64,000 nucleotides of DNA from Fallopia convolvulus (Eukaryota > Streptophyta > Magnoliopsida > Caryophyllales > Polygonaceae). Made by a program: the position numbers and the translations under genes. Positions 38,999 through 48,069 of this stretch are shown here, piece after piece (position 1 is the stretch's first letter; each line of letters starts with the position of its first letter). The notes under the pieces were generated by a model. It did not search any database. It saw only the letters and a list, made by a program, of their open reading frames with translations, and was not told where the DNA came from. The DNA lies in the NCBI GenBank assembly GCA_964016875.1, contig OZ024720.1, positions 39,833,106-39,897,105 on the forward strand, in the 5' to 3' direction.

Positions 38999-40714
38999 AC
39001 TTGCTTGTCCTCAAGCAATAACAATGTAAGCAAGACCGAAACATAATCTTCAAGTAAAGCCTCGTATGAAAACATATTTAAGCACAAGTGATTGATATTC
39101 AAGCAAGATTACATCATCACACATGATTAAGTGTTCCAAGGAATAGAGTCAATGCAACTAAGCCTCACTTTAGGGATATGTGAATGTGTATCACTCATCA
39201 TGTGTATGGGTATAGCAATGAACACTCAAGCTCAAAAATCATGCAAGTAAGGACTTTACTATTGAAGCTAATATCACCAATTCCTCCACCTAGAGATGCC
39301 TAATACAAAGTACACAAAGAATTCGAACTTGGCTCAATGGAGGTCCTCAAAGAGGTTCCATTCGGCCGGGTTGTAATGGGGCTTTTGGTATTTCTCAAGG
39401 TGGGAATTATTTGGTCTTGTGGTGCTTACAATGGGGATTGAACAACCTAAACTCTCACCAACTTCACCAAAATTCCACAATCAATTTCACACTCATCCAA
39501 AAGACTTAACATTTTTCATCTCAACCCAAAATTTCCCTTAACATTCCACTTCATCTTTGCTCTTAGGCTTTTCGTTGGATTTTCCACACTTTGTACACTG
39601 GACCGACTTTCTTATGACATCGGGCCCGATGTGGTGTGTAACTCGGTCGGACCCTTTTTCTTCACTTAAGCTCTTTACCTTCATTCCACTTTCCATTTCC
39701 AACATTTTCTTTCTTTCTTTCTTTTCATTTTCTTTTTGCACAACAAAGATGCACTACCCACATGATTCATAACACCATTCTTTGCCCTTAAACCCAAGAG
39801 AATCTCAACTCTTCAAATACAATCCAAACCTCTCTTCTAAAGTCCAATCCAATAAGGGTCAAGTCATATAAGGCTAGGAATAATATTTTTGAGAAGTTTC
39901 AAACAAAGGCTTAGGCTAAAACGGGGCTACAAACAAAGGATTCACTTCATGGTAGGATATGGAACATTTATGTGACTAAAAGAATAAAGTTCAAAATCAA
40001 TGTGACAATGCTAGGACAAATCTCATGACGGTCTTGAAAAATAGATAAACACCGCAATAACAAGTTTTACTAAGCATGCATGAGCTAATCACACAAGAAA
40101 CATGAGGGATATGCAAATATGAACAAGCATCCCTAAAATGGCCAAAAATCAATCTCACAAGGGTCACTCATACTTAGTTGCATAAGAACTCATCCTAGAA
40201 CTCACATGTTCAATAAAACCAGCAAGATATCATGATCACATCAAAAACAACATCTTTTTAGAGGCTAAACCATCCTAAAATATGCAAAGGAATTTACATG
40301 CTCACATCATCATTAGCTTTCATTTGGCAATCTAAGATGGGAATTTCTAGTCCAAAAACTACAAAACACAAAATCTTTTTGTTGTTTTCAACACAATTTT
40401 TCAAATTTTTATGGATTTTTGCAAAAATTTCTCTAAAACCAAAAAACAAAGACTCATCCACTCAAAACCAAATCAATCATCCATGTCTTTCATCAAACCA
40501 AGAAACAAACATCCCAAACACAAATTAGAAACCGAAAACCAAATATCCTCAAAATAACAAACACACACAAGCAAGTGAAATCATGAGCACACTTACCCCC
40601 ACCCCATACTTAAAATTTTGATGTCCCCATCAAACAAGGAAACCAAAACTTAAAAGCAAGAGAGAAGAGTATAAAGAGCTCACAATTTCTTTATTCTTCA
40701 ATGGCATGTCTAGG
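38999..40714 (-). other. Non-coding region between pol and 3' LTR
   Basis: About 1.7 kb without a meaningful open frame: the longest are under 80 codons and match nothing. It holds one copy of the GC-rich palindromic module (core at 39620-39629) and, at 40593-40613, a second purine-rich tract on the minus strand (AAGTATGGGGTGGGGGTA) resembling the one beside the LTR. Many Athila elements carry an env-like frame here; this one does not. Confidence 0.7.
40593..40613 (-). other. Second polypurine-like tract, internal
   Basis: Minus-strand TAAGTATGGGGTGGGGGTA shares AAGTATGGGG with the tract at the 3' LTR but lies about 100 bp after the pol stop. It could be a central or former primer site, or chance. 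Confidence 0.4.
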
Positions 40715-43700
40715 TCAATCGGCGAGGACGAGGGCCCATGAGGCTCTAACTTCTTCGCTTGGTTCGGCCTTGTCATAGAACTTCTTCACTCGGTGACCAT
40801 TCACTTTGAAAATATGTCCTCGTTCATCAACCAAATCCACCGCACCATGAGCATAGATATGGTGGACCACAAATGGTCCACTCCACCTAGTCCTTAACTT
40901 CCCCAAGAAAAGTTTAATCCTTGAATTGAAAAGGAGAACCTTGTCACCGGTTTGATAGGTCTTTGGAATTAACTTCCTATCATGCCACTTCTTGGTCTTC
41001 TCCTTGTACAACTTGGAGTTCTCATAGGCTTTCAACCTCAATTCTCCCAACTCATGAAGCTCTAGAAACCTCTTCTCACCGGCCAAGTTGATATCCCAAT
41101 TCATCTCCTTGAGAGCCCATTTTGCCTTGTGCTCAAGCTCTACCGGAAGATGGTATGCCTTGCCATAAACTAGATTGAAGGGTGTAGTTCCCAAAGGTGC
41201 CTTGAAGGCGGTTCTATAAGCCCAAAGTGCATCATCGAGCTTAGAGGCCCAATCTTTCCTTGATCGAGATACGGTCTTCTCCAAGATAGCCTTGATTTGA
41301 CGGTTTGACACCTCGACTTGCCCGCTTGTTTGAGGATGATAAGGAGTAGCAACTCGATGAGACACCCCATACTTGATCAACACATTCTCGAAGCACCTCT
41401 CAATGAAATGAGGTCCGCCATCACTTATGAGAACCCTAGGCACACCAAACCTTGCAAAAATGTTGCTTTTCAAGAACTTCATCACCACCCTAGCATCATT
41501 GGTTCTTGTTGGTATGGCCTCCACCCATTTTGAGACATAGTCCACGGCTACCAAGATGTACTTGTAAGGCCCCGATGTGGGAAATGGTCCCATGAAATCG
41601 ATACCCCATACATCAAATAACTCAACTTCTAGAATGCCAGTTTGAGGAGTCTCATTCCTCCTTGATAGGTTCCCCTCTCTTTGGCACTCCTCACACTTCC
41701 TCACATAATCATGCACATCTTTGAACATGGTTGACCAATAATAACCACATTGAAGAATTTTTGAAGTGGTTTTGGAACTCTTAGCGTGACCCCCCGTAGG
41801 CAAGGAATGGCAATGGTGAATTATGCTCTCAACCTCTTCACTTGACACACACCGTCTATAGATTTGATCACTCCCTTCCTTGTAGAGATATGGATCATCC
41901 CAAAAATATTGTCTAGCATCATGTAAGAATTTCTTCCTAGCTTGATAAGACAAATTTGGTGGGATCACTCCCCCTACGACAAAGTTAGCAAAATCCGCAA
42001 ACCAAGGGGAAACCCCTCGTCTTACGGCACTAATAGAAAGAAGGCAAGTGGGAGAGAAAGAATTAATCAATTGAGAACGAGAAGGAATGGAAATCGAGTT
42101 AGGAAACTTACTTTCTTCCGCGGACCGACATTGAAGTGTACCGAGCCCGACATGGTTGGACGCCGGTCTAGCTTCGCAGACACACAGGTAACTCGGGCCC
42201 GACTCTGAAGACCTCGGTCCCGACTCACTGGTACCTGCTCTGCCTTTGGTCCGATGTTCTGGACCTCGGGCCCGATATACTTGGTTCGTCGATCCACCTT
42301 TCCTTTCCTCCTTTCCACTCATGAGAACTTCATCTGCCCTTGAATCATCTATAGTCAAACCATCCTCCATCTCCAACATGTACTCAATGGGTAAACGGGA
42401 TAGATGATCAGCTACCACATTCTCCGCACCGGTTTTGTCCTTGATCTCATGGTCAAACTCTTGGAGAAGGAGCATCCACCTTAGAAGCCTCGGCTTTGCA
42501 TCTTTCTTCTTCATGAGGTATTTGATTGTCGCATGGTCCGTAAAGACTACCACCTTTGATCCCACAAGATATGAACGGAATTTCTCAAATGCAAACACTA
42601 TCGCAAGAAACTCTTTCTCCGTCGTTGTGTAATTGCACTGAGTTTCATCCAAAGTTTTGCTTGCGTAGTAAATGGCATGCAACTTTCCATCCTTCCTTTG
42701 CCCAAGGACGGCCCCTACGGCGAAATCACTAGCATCACACATTACCTCGAATGGAAGATTCCAATCGGGTGTCGCCATTATTGGAGCCGAAATCAAGGCA
42801 TCTCTCAACCTACAAAAAGAACTCATGCAATCCTCGGAAAATTCAAAGGGCACATCCTTCATCAAGAGGTTAGATAATGGTTTTGCAATCTTAGAAAAAT
42901 CCTTGATGAACCGTCTATAAAATTCCGCATGACCTAAGAAACTCCTAACATCACGAACACAAGAGGGAGGAGGTAGTTTTTCAATTATTTCAACTTTAGC
43001 TTTATCTACTTCTATCCCCCTACTAGAAACTAGGTGTCCTAGTACTATGCCCTCCTTCACCATGAAGTGGCATTTTTCCCAATTAAGCACCAAGCTAGTC
43101 TCCTCACATCTAGTCAAAACCTTGTCTAAGTTAGCTAAGCAAACATCAAATGAGGAACCATAGACGGAGAAATCATCCATAAACACTTCTACTATATCCT
43201 CAACCATATCGGAGAAGATGGACATCATGCATCTTTGAAATGTTGTCGGCGCATTACATAAACCAAAAGGCATGCGTCTATAGGCAAAAGTCCCATAAGG
43301 ACATGTGAATGTCATCTTCTCTTGATCATCGGGATGAATATGGATTTGCCAAAATCCGCTATACCCGTCAAGGTAGCAAAAATATTCATGTTGTGCTAAT
43401 CTTTCTAGGACTTGGTCTATGAAGGGGAGAGGAAAATGGTCTTTGCGAGTGCCACTATTAAGTTTACGGTAATCAATACACATACGCCATTTTGTTGTGG
43501 TTCTCGTAGGTATCATTTCTCCCTTTTCATTTTGCACAACGGTGAGACCTCCTTTCTTAGGAACTACATGCATGGGACTCACATACTTGCTATCGGAAAT
43601 TGGGAAGATGATTCCCGCATCCAACATCCTAAGTATTTCACTCTTTACCACTTCTTTCATGTTATGATTTAATCTTCTTTGTGGTTCAATAGTGGGTTTA

Positions 43701-44698
43701 TGGTTATCCTCCATATAAATCCTATGCATGCAAATTGAGGGAGAGATTCCCTTTAGTTCCTCTAGTGAATACCCTAAAGCTCCGCTATGTTTTCTTAGAA
43801 CCTCTAATAACTTAGACTCCTCATCATTCAAGTTGGCATTTATGATTACGGGCAAAGAAGAGTTGAGACCAAGAAATGCGTACCTCAAATCTTTTGGAAG
43901 CTCCTTGAGTTCTTGAGATGGTTCCGGTGGTGCTTGAACTTCTTCCTTCTCGGCCTTGAACACCTCCAAATAAGACATCCCTTCCTCCAATTGCTCATGC
44001 TCAATCATATTGAGGGCTAGACCTTGTCGCTCTATCTCAATTTCTCTAGGTGGTGGGGTGGCTTTCAACCTAAGCTCCCTTGGCCTTGGCTTCTTAGAAA
44101 CGACTTCCCATTGCAATCCAAGAGGAACTTGGATCATCTTAGCTTCCTTATGTACGGCCCCTTTTGAAGTTGGCCTAAAGAAAAACTCAATCTCTCTTCC
44201 TCCAATGTCAAGAAACAAGTGGCCCTTTTTTACATCAATGATTGCCCCAACCGTAGCAAGGAAAGGTCTCCCTAGTATAATCGGTTCACCCGGCACTTCT
44301 ATCATGTCCACCACAACAAAGTCGATTGGGACATAGTGGCCTTCAATGCAAACGGGGTAATCCTCGACGATACCAATTGGCTCGATGGACGACCCATCCG
44401 CTATCGTTAACCTCATGTTGACCGGAGCTATGAGACCCATGGATGTGGATTTCCATATGGTGTAAGGAATGATGCTCGTGCTTGCTCCAAGGTCACATAA
44501 GGCTTGGAAGTTTTGAGACCCCACACCAATAGTGATAGCAAACCGACCGGGATCTCCTAGCTTTTGCGGTAACTCCAAGGTCTTGACCTCATCTTGCATT
44601 TCTACAATCGACCTCTTCTTGCTCAAAATCTCCTTGAAAAACTTGGCATAGGATGGCATCTCGCTCAATGCATCGGTGAACGGGATAGAGATGTTCAA
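40715..44698 (-). CDS. pol: Athila-like pol polyprotein (protease, RT, RNase H, integrase)
   Basis: A 1327-codon open frame. Protease: aspartate motif CDLGAST at residues 68-74. Reverse transcriptase about 345-530, with LDGYSGF (442-448) and the active site FMDDF (506-510). RNase H about 648-770: D656, E694, D721, and DHLSRL. Integrase: zinc-binding His/Cys set (H961/H971, C1002, C1005), catalytic D1034, D1093 and E1129 with the expected 35-residue spacing, and a GPF module near 1274. The domain order is that of Ty3/gypsy. Between RNase H and integrase (about 785-895) is a low-similarity, Ser/Gly/Pro-rich insert that coincides with GC-rich palindromic DNA modules. The frame opens with TTG just after the gag stop and in the same frame, so it has no ATG of its own there. 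Translation would need readthrough of that stop or internal initiation. All catalytic residues I can see are intact. Confidence 0.95.
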   Translation of the reverse strand: MNISIPFTDALSEMPSYAKFFKEILSKKRSIVEMQDEVKTLELPQKLGDPGRFAITIGVGSQNFQALCDLGASTSIIPYTIWKSTSMGLIAPVNMRLTIADGSSIEPIGIVEDYPVCIEGHYVPIDFVVVDMIEVPGEPIILGRPFLATVGAIIDVKKGHLFLDIGGREIEFFFRPTSKGAVHKEAKMIQVPLGLQWEVVSKKPRPRELRLKATPPPREIEIERQGLALNMIEHEQLEEGMSYLEVFKAEKEEVQAPPEPSQELKELPKDLRYAFLGLNSSLPVIINANLNDEESKLLEVLRKHSGALGYSLEELKGISPSICMHRIYMEDNHKPTIEPQRRLNHNMKEVVKSEILRMLDAGIIFPISDSKYVSPMHVVPKKGGLTVVQNEKGEMIPTRTTTKWRMCIDYRKLNSGTRKDHFPLPFIDQVLERLAQHEYFCYLDGYSGFWQIHIHPDDQEKMTFTCPYGTFAYRRMPFGLCNAPTTFQRCMMSIFSDMVEDIVEVFMDDFSVYGSSFDVCLANLDKVLTRCEETSLVLNWEKCHFMVKEGIVLGHLVSSRGIEVDKAKVEIIEKLPPPSCVRDVRSFLGHAEFYRRFIKDFSKIAKPLSNLLMKDVPFEFSEDCMSSFCRLRDALISAPIMATPDWNLPFEVMCDASDFAVGAVLGQRKDGKLHAIYYASKTLDETQCNYTTTEKEFLAIVFAFEKFRSYLVGSKVVVFTDHATIKYLMKKKDAKPRLLRWMLLLQEFDHEIKDKTGAENVVADHLSRLPIEYMLEMEDGLTIDDSRADEVLMSGKEERKGGSTNQVYRARGPEHRTKGRAGTSESGPRSSESGPSYLCVCEARPASNHVGLGTLQCRSAEESKFPNSISIPSRSQLINSFSPTCLLSISAVRRGVSPWFADFANFVVGGVIPPNLSYQARKKFLHDARQYFWDDPYLYKEGSDQIYRRCVSSEEVESIIHHCHSLPTGGHAKSSKTTSKILQCGYYWSTMFKDVHDYVRKCEECQREGNLSRRNETPQTGILEVELFDVWGIDFMGPFPTSGPYKYILVAVDYVSKWVEAIPTRTNDARVVMKFLKSNIFARFGVPRVLISDGGPHFIERCFENVLIKYGVSHRVATPYHPQTSGQVEVSNRQIKAILEKTVSRSRKDWASKLDDALWAYRTAFKAPLGTTPFNLVYGKAYHLPVELEHKAKWALKEMNWDINLAGEKRFLELHELGELRLKAYENSKLYKEKTKKWHDRKLIPKTYQTGDKVLLFNSRIKLFLGKLRTRWSGPFVVHHIYAHGAVDLVDERGHIFKVNGHRVKKFYDKAEPSEEVRASWALVLAD
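42118..42280 (-). repeat. Cluster of GC-rich palindromic modules inside pol
   Basis: Two perfect TCGGGCCCGA cores (42193-42202 and 42266-42275) and degenerate relatives (CCGAGCCCGA near 42149, CTCGGTCCCGA near 42211). They encode the variable linker between RNase H and integrase. Outer arms resemble GGACCGA and TCGGTCC. Confidence 0.8.
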
Positions 44699-44701
44699 AC
44701 C

Positions 44702-46558
44702 TTACAAGAGTTTGAGGAACCTCTTGAACTTGTTCTCAACAACATCTTTCGGCTTCTTTGAGGGATATGGAAGAGTTGTTGCACCTTGAATCTTGCTTGG
44801 ATCAACCTCCTTGGACTTCCCCACTTCACTTGCAACATTTCTTGGTTGGACCGACTTAGGCACCACGTCGGGCCCGATGTTGTGTATCTCGGTCCGGGGC
44901 AGAGGAATCGATCTTCCTGCTGGATCGACTTCAGGGAACGTCGGACCCGACTTGCTGGGTAAGTTGGTCCGGCTCTCTTCATTCTTCTTAGGCATGTGTG
45001 GCTCGGGTAGGTTTCGGCCACTTCTCAATCCAATTGCCCGGACTTCATTTTGATTGTTTTGAGCTCGAGGGTTCTCCTCGGGTCGGCCCGGAAGTCTCCC
45101 ATTCTCTCTCGAGGCTTGAGTTGCAATTTGGGCAAATTGATTGTCGACTTGCCTCCTCCATGCACCAAACTCATTGAATTGGGTCCTCATCTCCTTGAAC
45201 CCATCCCTCATCTCTTGAGCAAATGATTGTAGCTCATTGAATCCCGGTGGCCTATATGGTGGTGGTTGCGGCGCCCTTGGCTCGTTTTGGTTGAAGTTGT
45301 TGTTGTAGCCTTGAGCTTGACCGTTGTTCCACCGGCCATTACCACCATTGTTGAAGTTGCCTCTTCCACCGAAATTTCCTCGAACATAGTTTGTCTCCTC
45401 AATTCGCTCGGCCAAGCGCACTTGGTTCTCATTCGGACAAACTTGTGTAGCATGTGCAAAGGATCCACACTCCTCACAAGCTCTAGCATTTTGCTTGTAG
45501 TAGTGGACTTGCCTCTTAAGCTTGCTCACTTCACCTTCAAGGAATTGGAGCTTCACATCCTTGTCAATGTCTTCTCCCTTTGGATCATATAACTTCCTTG
45601 CACCTTCACCTTGAACTTTCACCTCTTTGCTATCTTGACTCACCCCATACATGGCCTCATAATCGGATATCTTGTCAAGTAGCTCCCAAGCTTGATACGG
45701 TGTCAAGTCTATGAACCCACAATCGGTGTGGAGATTGATCTTGTCCTTCGTTGCCGGATTGATGCCTTGGAAAAAGATGTCTTGGAGCACATAAGGTTGT
45801 TGGCCATGAGTAGGACATTGGCGCAACATCTCCTTGAAACGGTCCCATGCTTCGAAGAGAGGCTCATTCGGACCTTGTTGAAAGCTTGCAATCTTCCTTC
45901 TTAGCTCGGTTGTCTTTGAGGGCGGGAAGAACTTCATCAAGAAAGCATCATAGAGTGTCTTCCAAGTTGTGATCGACCTAGGGGCTTGGCTCTCGAGCCA
46001 ATGTGTGGCCTTGCCCCTAAGTGACCACTTGAACGCCTTTAGAAGCACATACTCCAAAGTCTCCTCGTCGGTAGAGATCGTCTCACACATGTCCACAAAG
46101 CGTTTGATGTGCTCTATGGGACACTCATGTGGACGGCCCTCGAATTGATCACGCTTGATGAGGGAAATGAATTGCGTCTTGATCTCAAAATTCTTGGCAA
46201 CCTCGGGAAGCACAATAGCCGATTCGGGCACCCTCAACTCCGGATGCATGTATTGGCGTGCATTCCGGGGTAGAGCGTTGAGTTGAGCCTCGGCCCTCAT
46301 CCGTTGCTCCTGTTCTCTTCTTGACACCGCCTCTTGATTGTCCTTCTCAAGTTGCAATCTAGCCATTTCGGCTCTAATTCGAGCCAACTCCTTATCACCA
46401 TGGAGAGCTTGATTCTCCATCCTTTTCCTTCTTCGGGCTTCTTTGAGAATACTTTCCGGATCACTCACAAACTCAAGCTCAAGTGTTCCTCGGAAGGAAC
46501 GAGCTCGCATACACCTGCGAAACAAAGACACAAACCAAAACAAATCAAAAACAAACAA
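44702..46558 (-). CDS. gag: Athila-like gag
   Basis: Open frame of 618 codons from the first ATG, but the likely start is the ATG at 46510 (residue 17), which directly follows a good splice acceptor and begins MRARSFRGTLELEF. The capsid-like Retrotrans_gag region is about residues 140-300, preceded by a charged helical stretch (40-95). A CCHC zinc knuckle lies at C361, C364, H369, C374 (CX2CX4HX4C), followed by a Gly/Asn/Gln-rich tail typical of nucleocapsid RNA binding. The C-terminal linker near residue 560 is encoded by a copy of the GC-rich palindromic module. It ends in TAA at 44702-44704; pol continues in the same frame one codon later. Gag forms the particle that packages element RNA. 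Confidence 0.93.
   Translation of the reverse strand: MFVFDLFWFVSLFRRCMRARSFRGTLELEFVSDPESILKEARRRKRMENQALHGDKELARIRAEMARLQLEKDNQEAVSRREQEQRMRAEAQLNALPRNARQYMHPELRVPESAIVLPEVAKNFEIKTQFISLIKRDQFEGRPHECPIEHIKRFVDMCETISTDEETLEYVLLKAFKWSLRGKATHWLESQAPRSITTWKTLYDAFLMKFFPPSKTTELRRKIASFQQGPNEPLFEAWDRFKEMLRQCPTHGQQPYVLQDIFFQGINPATKDKINLHTDCGFIDLTPYQAWELLDKISDYEAMYGVSQDSKEVKVQGEGARKLYDPKGEDIDKDVKLQFLEGEVSKLKRQVHYYKQNARACEECGSFAHATQVCPNENQVRLAERIEETNYVRGNFGGRGNFNNGGNGRWNNGQAQGYNNNFNQNEPRAPQPPPYRPPGFNELQSFAQEMRDGFKEMRTQFNEFGAWRRQVDNQFAQIATQASRENGRLPGRPEENPRAQNNQNEVRAIGLRSGRNLPEPHMPKKNEESRTNLPSKSGPTFPEVDPAGRSIPLPRTEIHNIGPDVVPKSVQPRNVASEVGKSKEVDPSKIQGATTLPYPSKKPKDVVENKFKRFLKLL
44849..44970 (-). repeat. 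GC-rich palindromic module inside gag
   Basis: Core TCGGGCCCGA at 44868-44877 with arms TTGGACCGAC and CTCGGTCCGG. A degenerate second copy (CGTCGGACCCGAC) lies near 44940. Confidence 0.8.
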
Positions 46559-46611
46559 AGGGTTTGGGCTATTCCCTCACCCAAATCACTACCAAAACAC
46601 AAGAAACTCAC
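46515..46611 (-). other. Possible short leader intron before gag
   Basis: On the minus strand the leader contains TTTG/GTGAGTTT (donor, GT at 46611-46610) and, 97 nt on, a pyrimidine-rich run ending TTTCGCAG (acceptor, AG at 46516-46515), with an ATG four bases later. Spliced leaders are known in related plant gypsy elements. No transcript evidence is available here. Confidence 0.45.
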
Positions 46612-46638
46612 CAAATTGGCACTCAATGCACTTAGACT

Positions 46639-46656
46639 TCCCCGGCAACGGCGCCA
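46639..46656 (-). other. Primer binding site, tRNA-Asp type
   Basis: The plus strand reads TCCCCGGCAACGGCGCCA, the 3' end of a tRNA including CCA, so the element RNA carries its complement, six bases inside the 5' LTR. This form is characteristic of Athila/Tat elements and is usually assigned to tRNA-Asp. Confidence 0.85.
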
Positions 46657-46662
46657 ATCTTT

Positions 46663-48069
46663 TGATCGCTCGTGTGTGCGAGGGTCTAGAGATACAATTT
46701 ATAACCCGACCCCGTTGTAGCACGTGGTGGGTGTCGAACGCTCGGGAAATCTACTCGATTGAGGTGCCTAGACACTAGAAAGCTGGAAAGGAGAACTTAA
46801 AATAAAGGAAAACAAAGAGAACAGTCGGGACCGACACAAGTGTCACATCGGGCCCGATGTTGGCGACAAGAGGGAAGTCGGGACCGACGTAGAGCAAGTC
46901 GGGCCCGAGGTAGCTAGGTTTTGTCGAACTCAAAGATTGAAAGTAGATCTTGGGATTTTGGGTTCCTTCTCTAGTAGATTAAGGCTTTTCCACCCCAATT
47001 CAAGCAATAAGTGATGATCGGAATAGGATCGAGTGCTTTCGCCCTCGTTCCAACCACTTCTACACATCGATCCTTGGGGAAATCCCCTTCGAAGCAAGGT
47101 CTTGAGATTGACAAATGTTCACTTTCGCTACTTTGCCAATCACAAGCCTTGATTCCTTACTTTCGTAAGGAATTGTAGCTCTATGTAGAGTGGGTTCCTA
47201 GATCAAGCACTCAAGGCTTATGGAATTGGGGTTTCTAGCCCAACCTAGCTAGAGTTTTCCCCCATAACCCAAGATCAAGGAGATCTACTCCATATGGTAA
47301 ACAAAGAAAGCAAACAAATCAAAAAGCAAAGCAATCAACATCGTCAATCTCAAACCAAAGTCAAGTTTCATTCACAAATCAAAAGCAATCCACAAACTCC
47401 AATCAAAGGTTTCCAAATCCACAAAACCAAAACAAGGCAAAGCTAATCTATCAACCAAACCTATCAAATCTCCCTCTCCTTGGCCGATTCTCTCTCTTCT
47501 CCTTCTCCTCTCCTTCCTCCTTGCTCTCCAAGTATCCTCTTGAGAGTTTTTTGAGGGTTGGTCCCTTGCTAAGTGGGAACCTCCCTTTAAATTAGAAGAT
47601 AAGAGAGCCTTTATAGATGAGGGGCAAAAGTGGTAGTTTACAATTTCGTGCCTTGGAGCCCAAGCAGTCAGCGACCGACTCGGACCGACACGGAGAAACC
47701 TCGGGCCCGACTTACTGTGCAAGTCGGTCCGAGGTCGAAAACTTCAACTCGGGTCCGGCGTTGGTTCCAAGTCGATCTGGACCTCGTTCCACCTTCTTCT
47801 TGTTGGCTTTTCTCTTGTTCTTCTTCATGTCTTGCTCCTCTCTTTCCCTCTTAAGCTCGAGCCTTGCTCCATGTTCCGATCCTCCTTCAAAACGGCCCTT
47901 GATCCATGACAAAACACCTACAAAACACATAAAACGCGCATAGTCTCCGAATCTCATAGAAATACGGGAACTAAGCTAAAAACGAACAAAACACACAAGA
48001 AAAGAGGAAAAAGAAACATATTCACAAAGGAAATTATATATAAAAACACCACCAAATAAAGAGACATCA
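46663..48069 (-). repeat. 5' LTR of the Athila-like element (1407 bp)
   Basis: Plus-strand ends are TGATCGCTCG and GAGACATCA, then GTGAA. Contains palindromic cores at 46848, 46899 and 47701. As the upstream LTR it carries the promoter. Confidence 0.96.
47609..47615 (-). promoter_or_regulatory. Candidate TATA box of the 5' LTR
   Basis: Minus-strand TATAAAG about 455 bp from the LTR start; identical in the other LTR (38521-38527). Position is plausible for the U3/R boundary, but no start site can be seen. Confidence 0.4.

Larger units (their letters stand above)
37573..48069 (-). mobile_element. Athila-like Ty3/gypsy LTR retrotransposon, complete structure
   Basis: 10,497 bp with two LTRs of about 1.4 kb, TG...CA ends and perfect 5-bp target duplications GTGAA (37568-37572 and 48070-48074). 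Transcribed on the minus strand. In order from the right: LTR, primer site of tRNA-Asp type, short leader, gag, protease, reverse transcriptase, RNase H, integrase, a 1.7-kb non-coding stretch, purine tract, LTR. The RT signature FMDDFSVYG, the primer site and the long LTRs point to the Athila branch. There is no env-like open frame. The two LTRs differ by about 27 substitutions and one 2-bp indel by hand count (about 1.9 %). It is probably not competent in one respect: a stop codon separates gag from pol. Confidence 0.95.

Noticed and set aside
38999..40714. env-like gene of the Athila-like element
   Set aside because: No open frame above about 80 codons and no signal peptide or membrane segment pattern in the expected strand and position.
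41942..46720. Plus-strand frames within gag and pol (up to 128 codons)
   Set aside because: They are antisense shadows of long minus-strand coding regions with clear catalytic motifs.
38529..47957. LTR open frames (for example 108 codons at 38529 and 47617)
   Set aside because: They are duplicated because the LTRs are duplicated, cover promoter sequence and show no domain.
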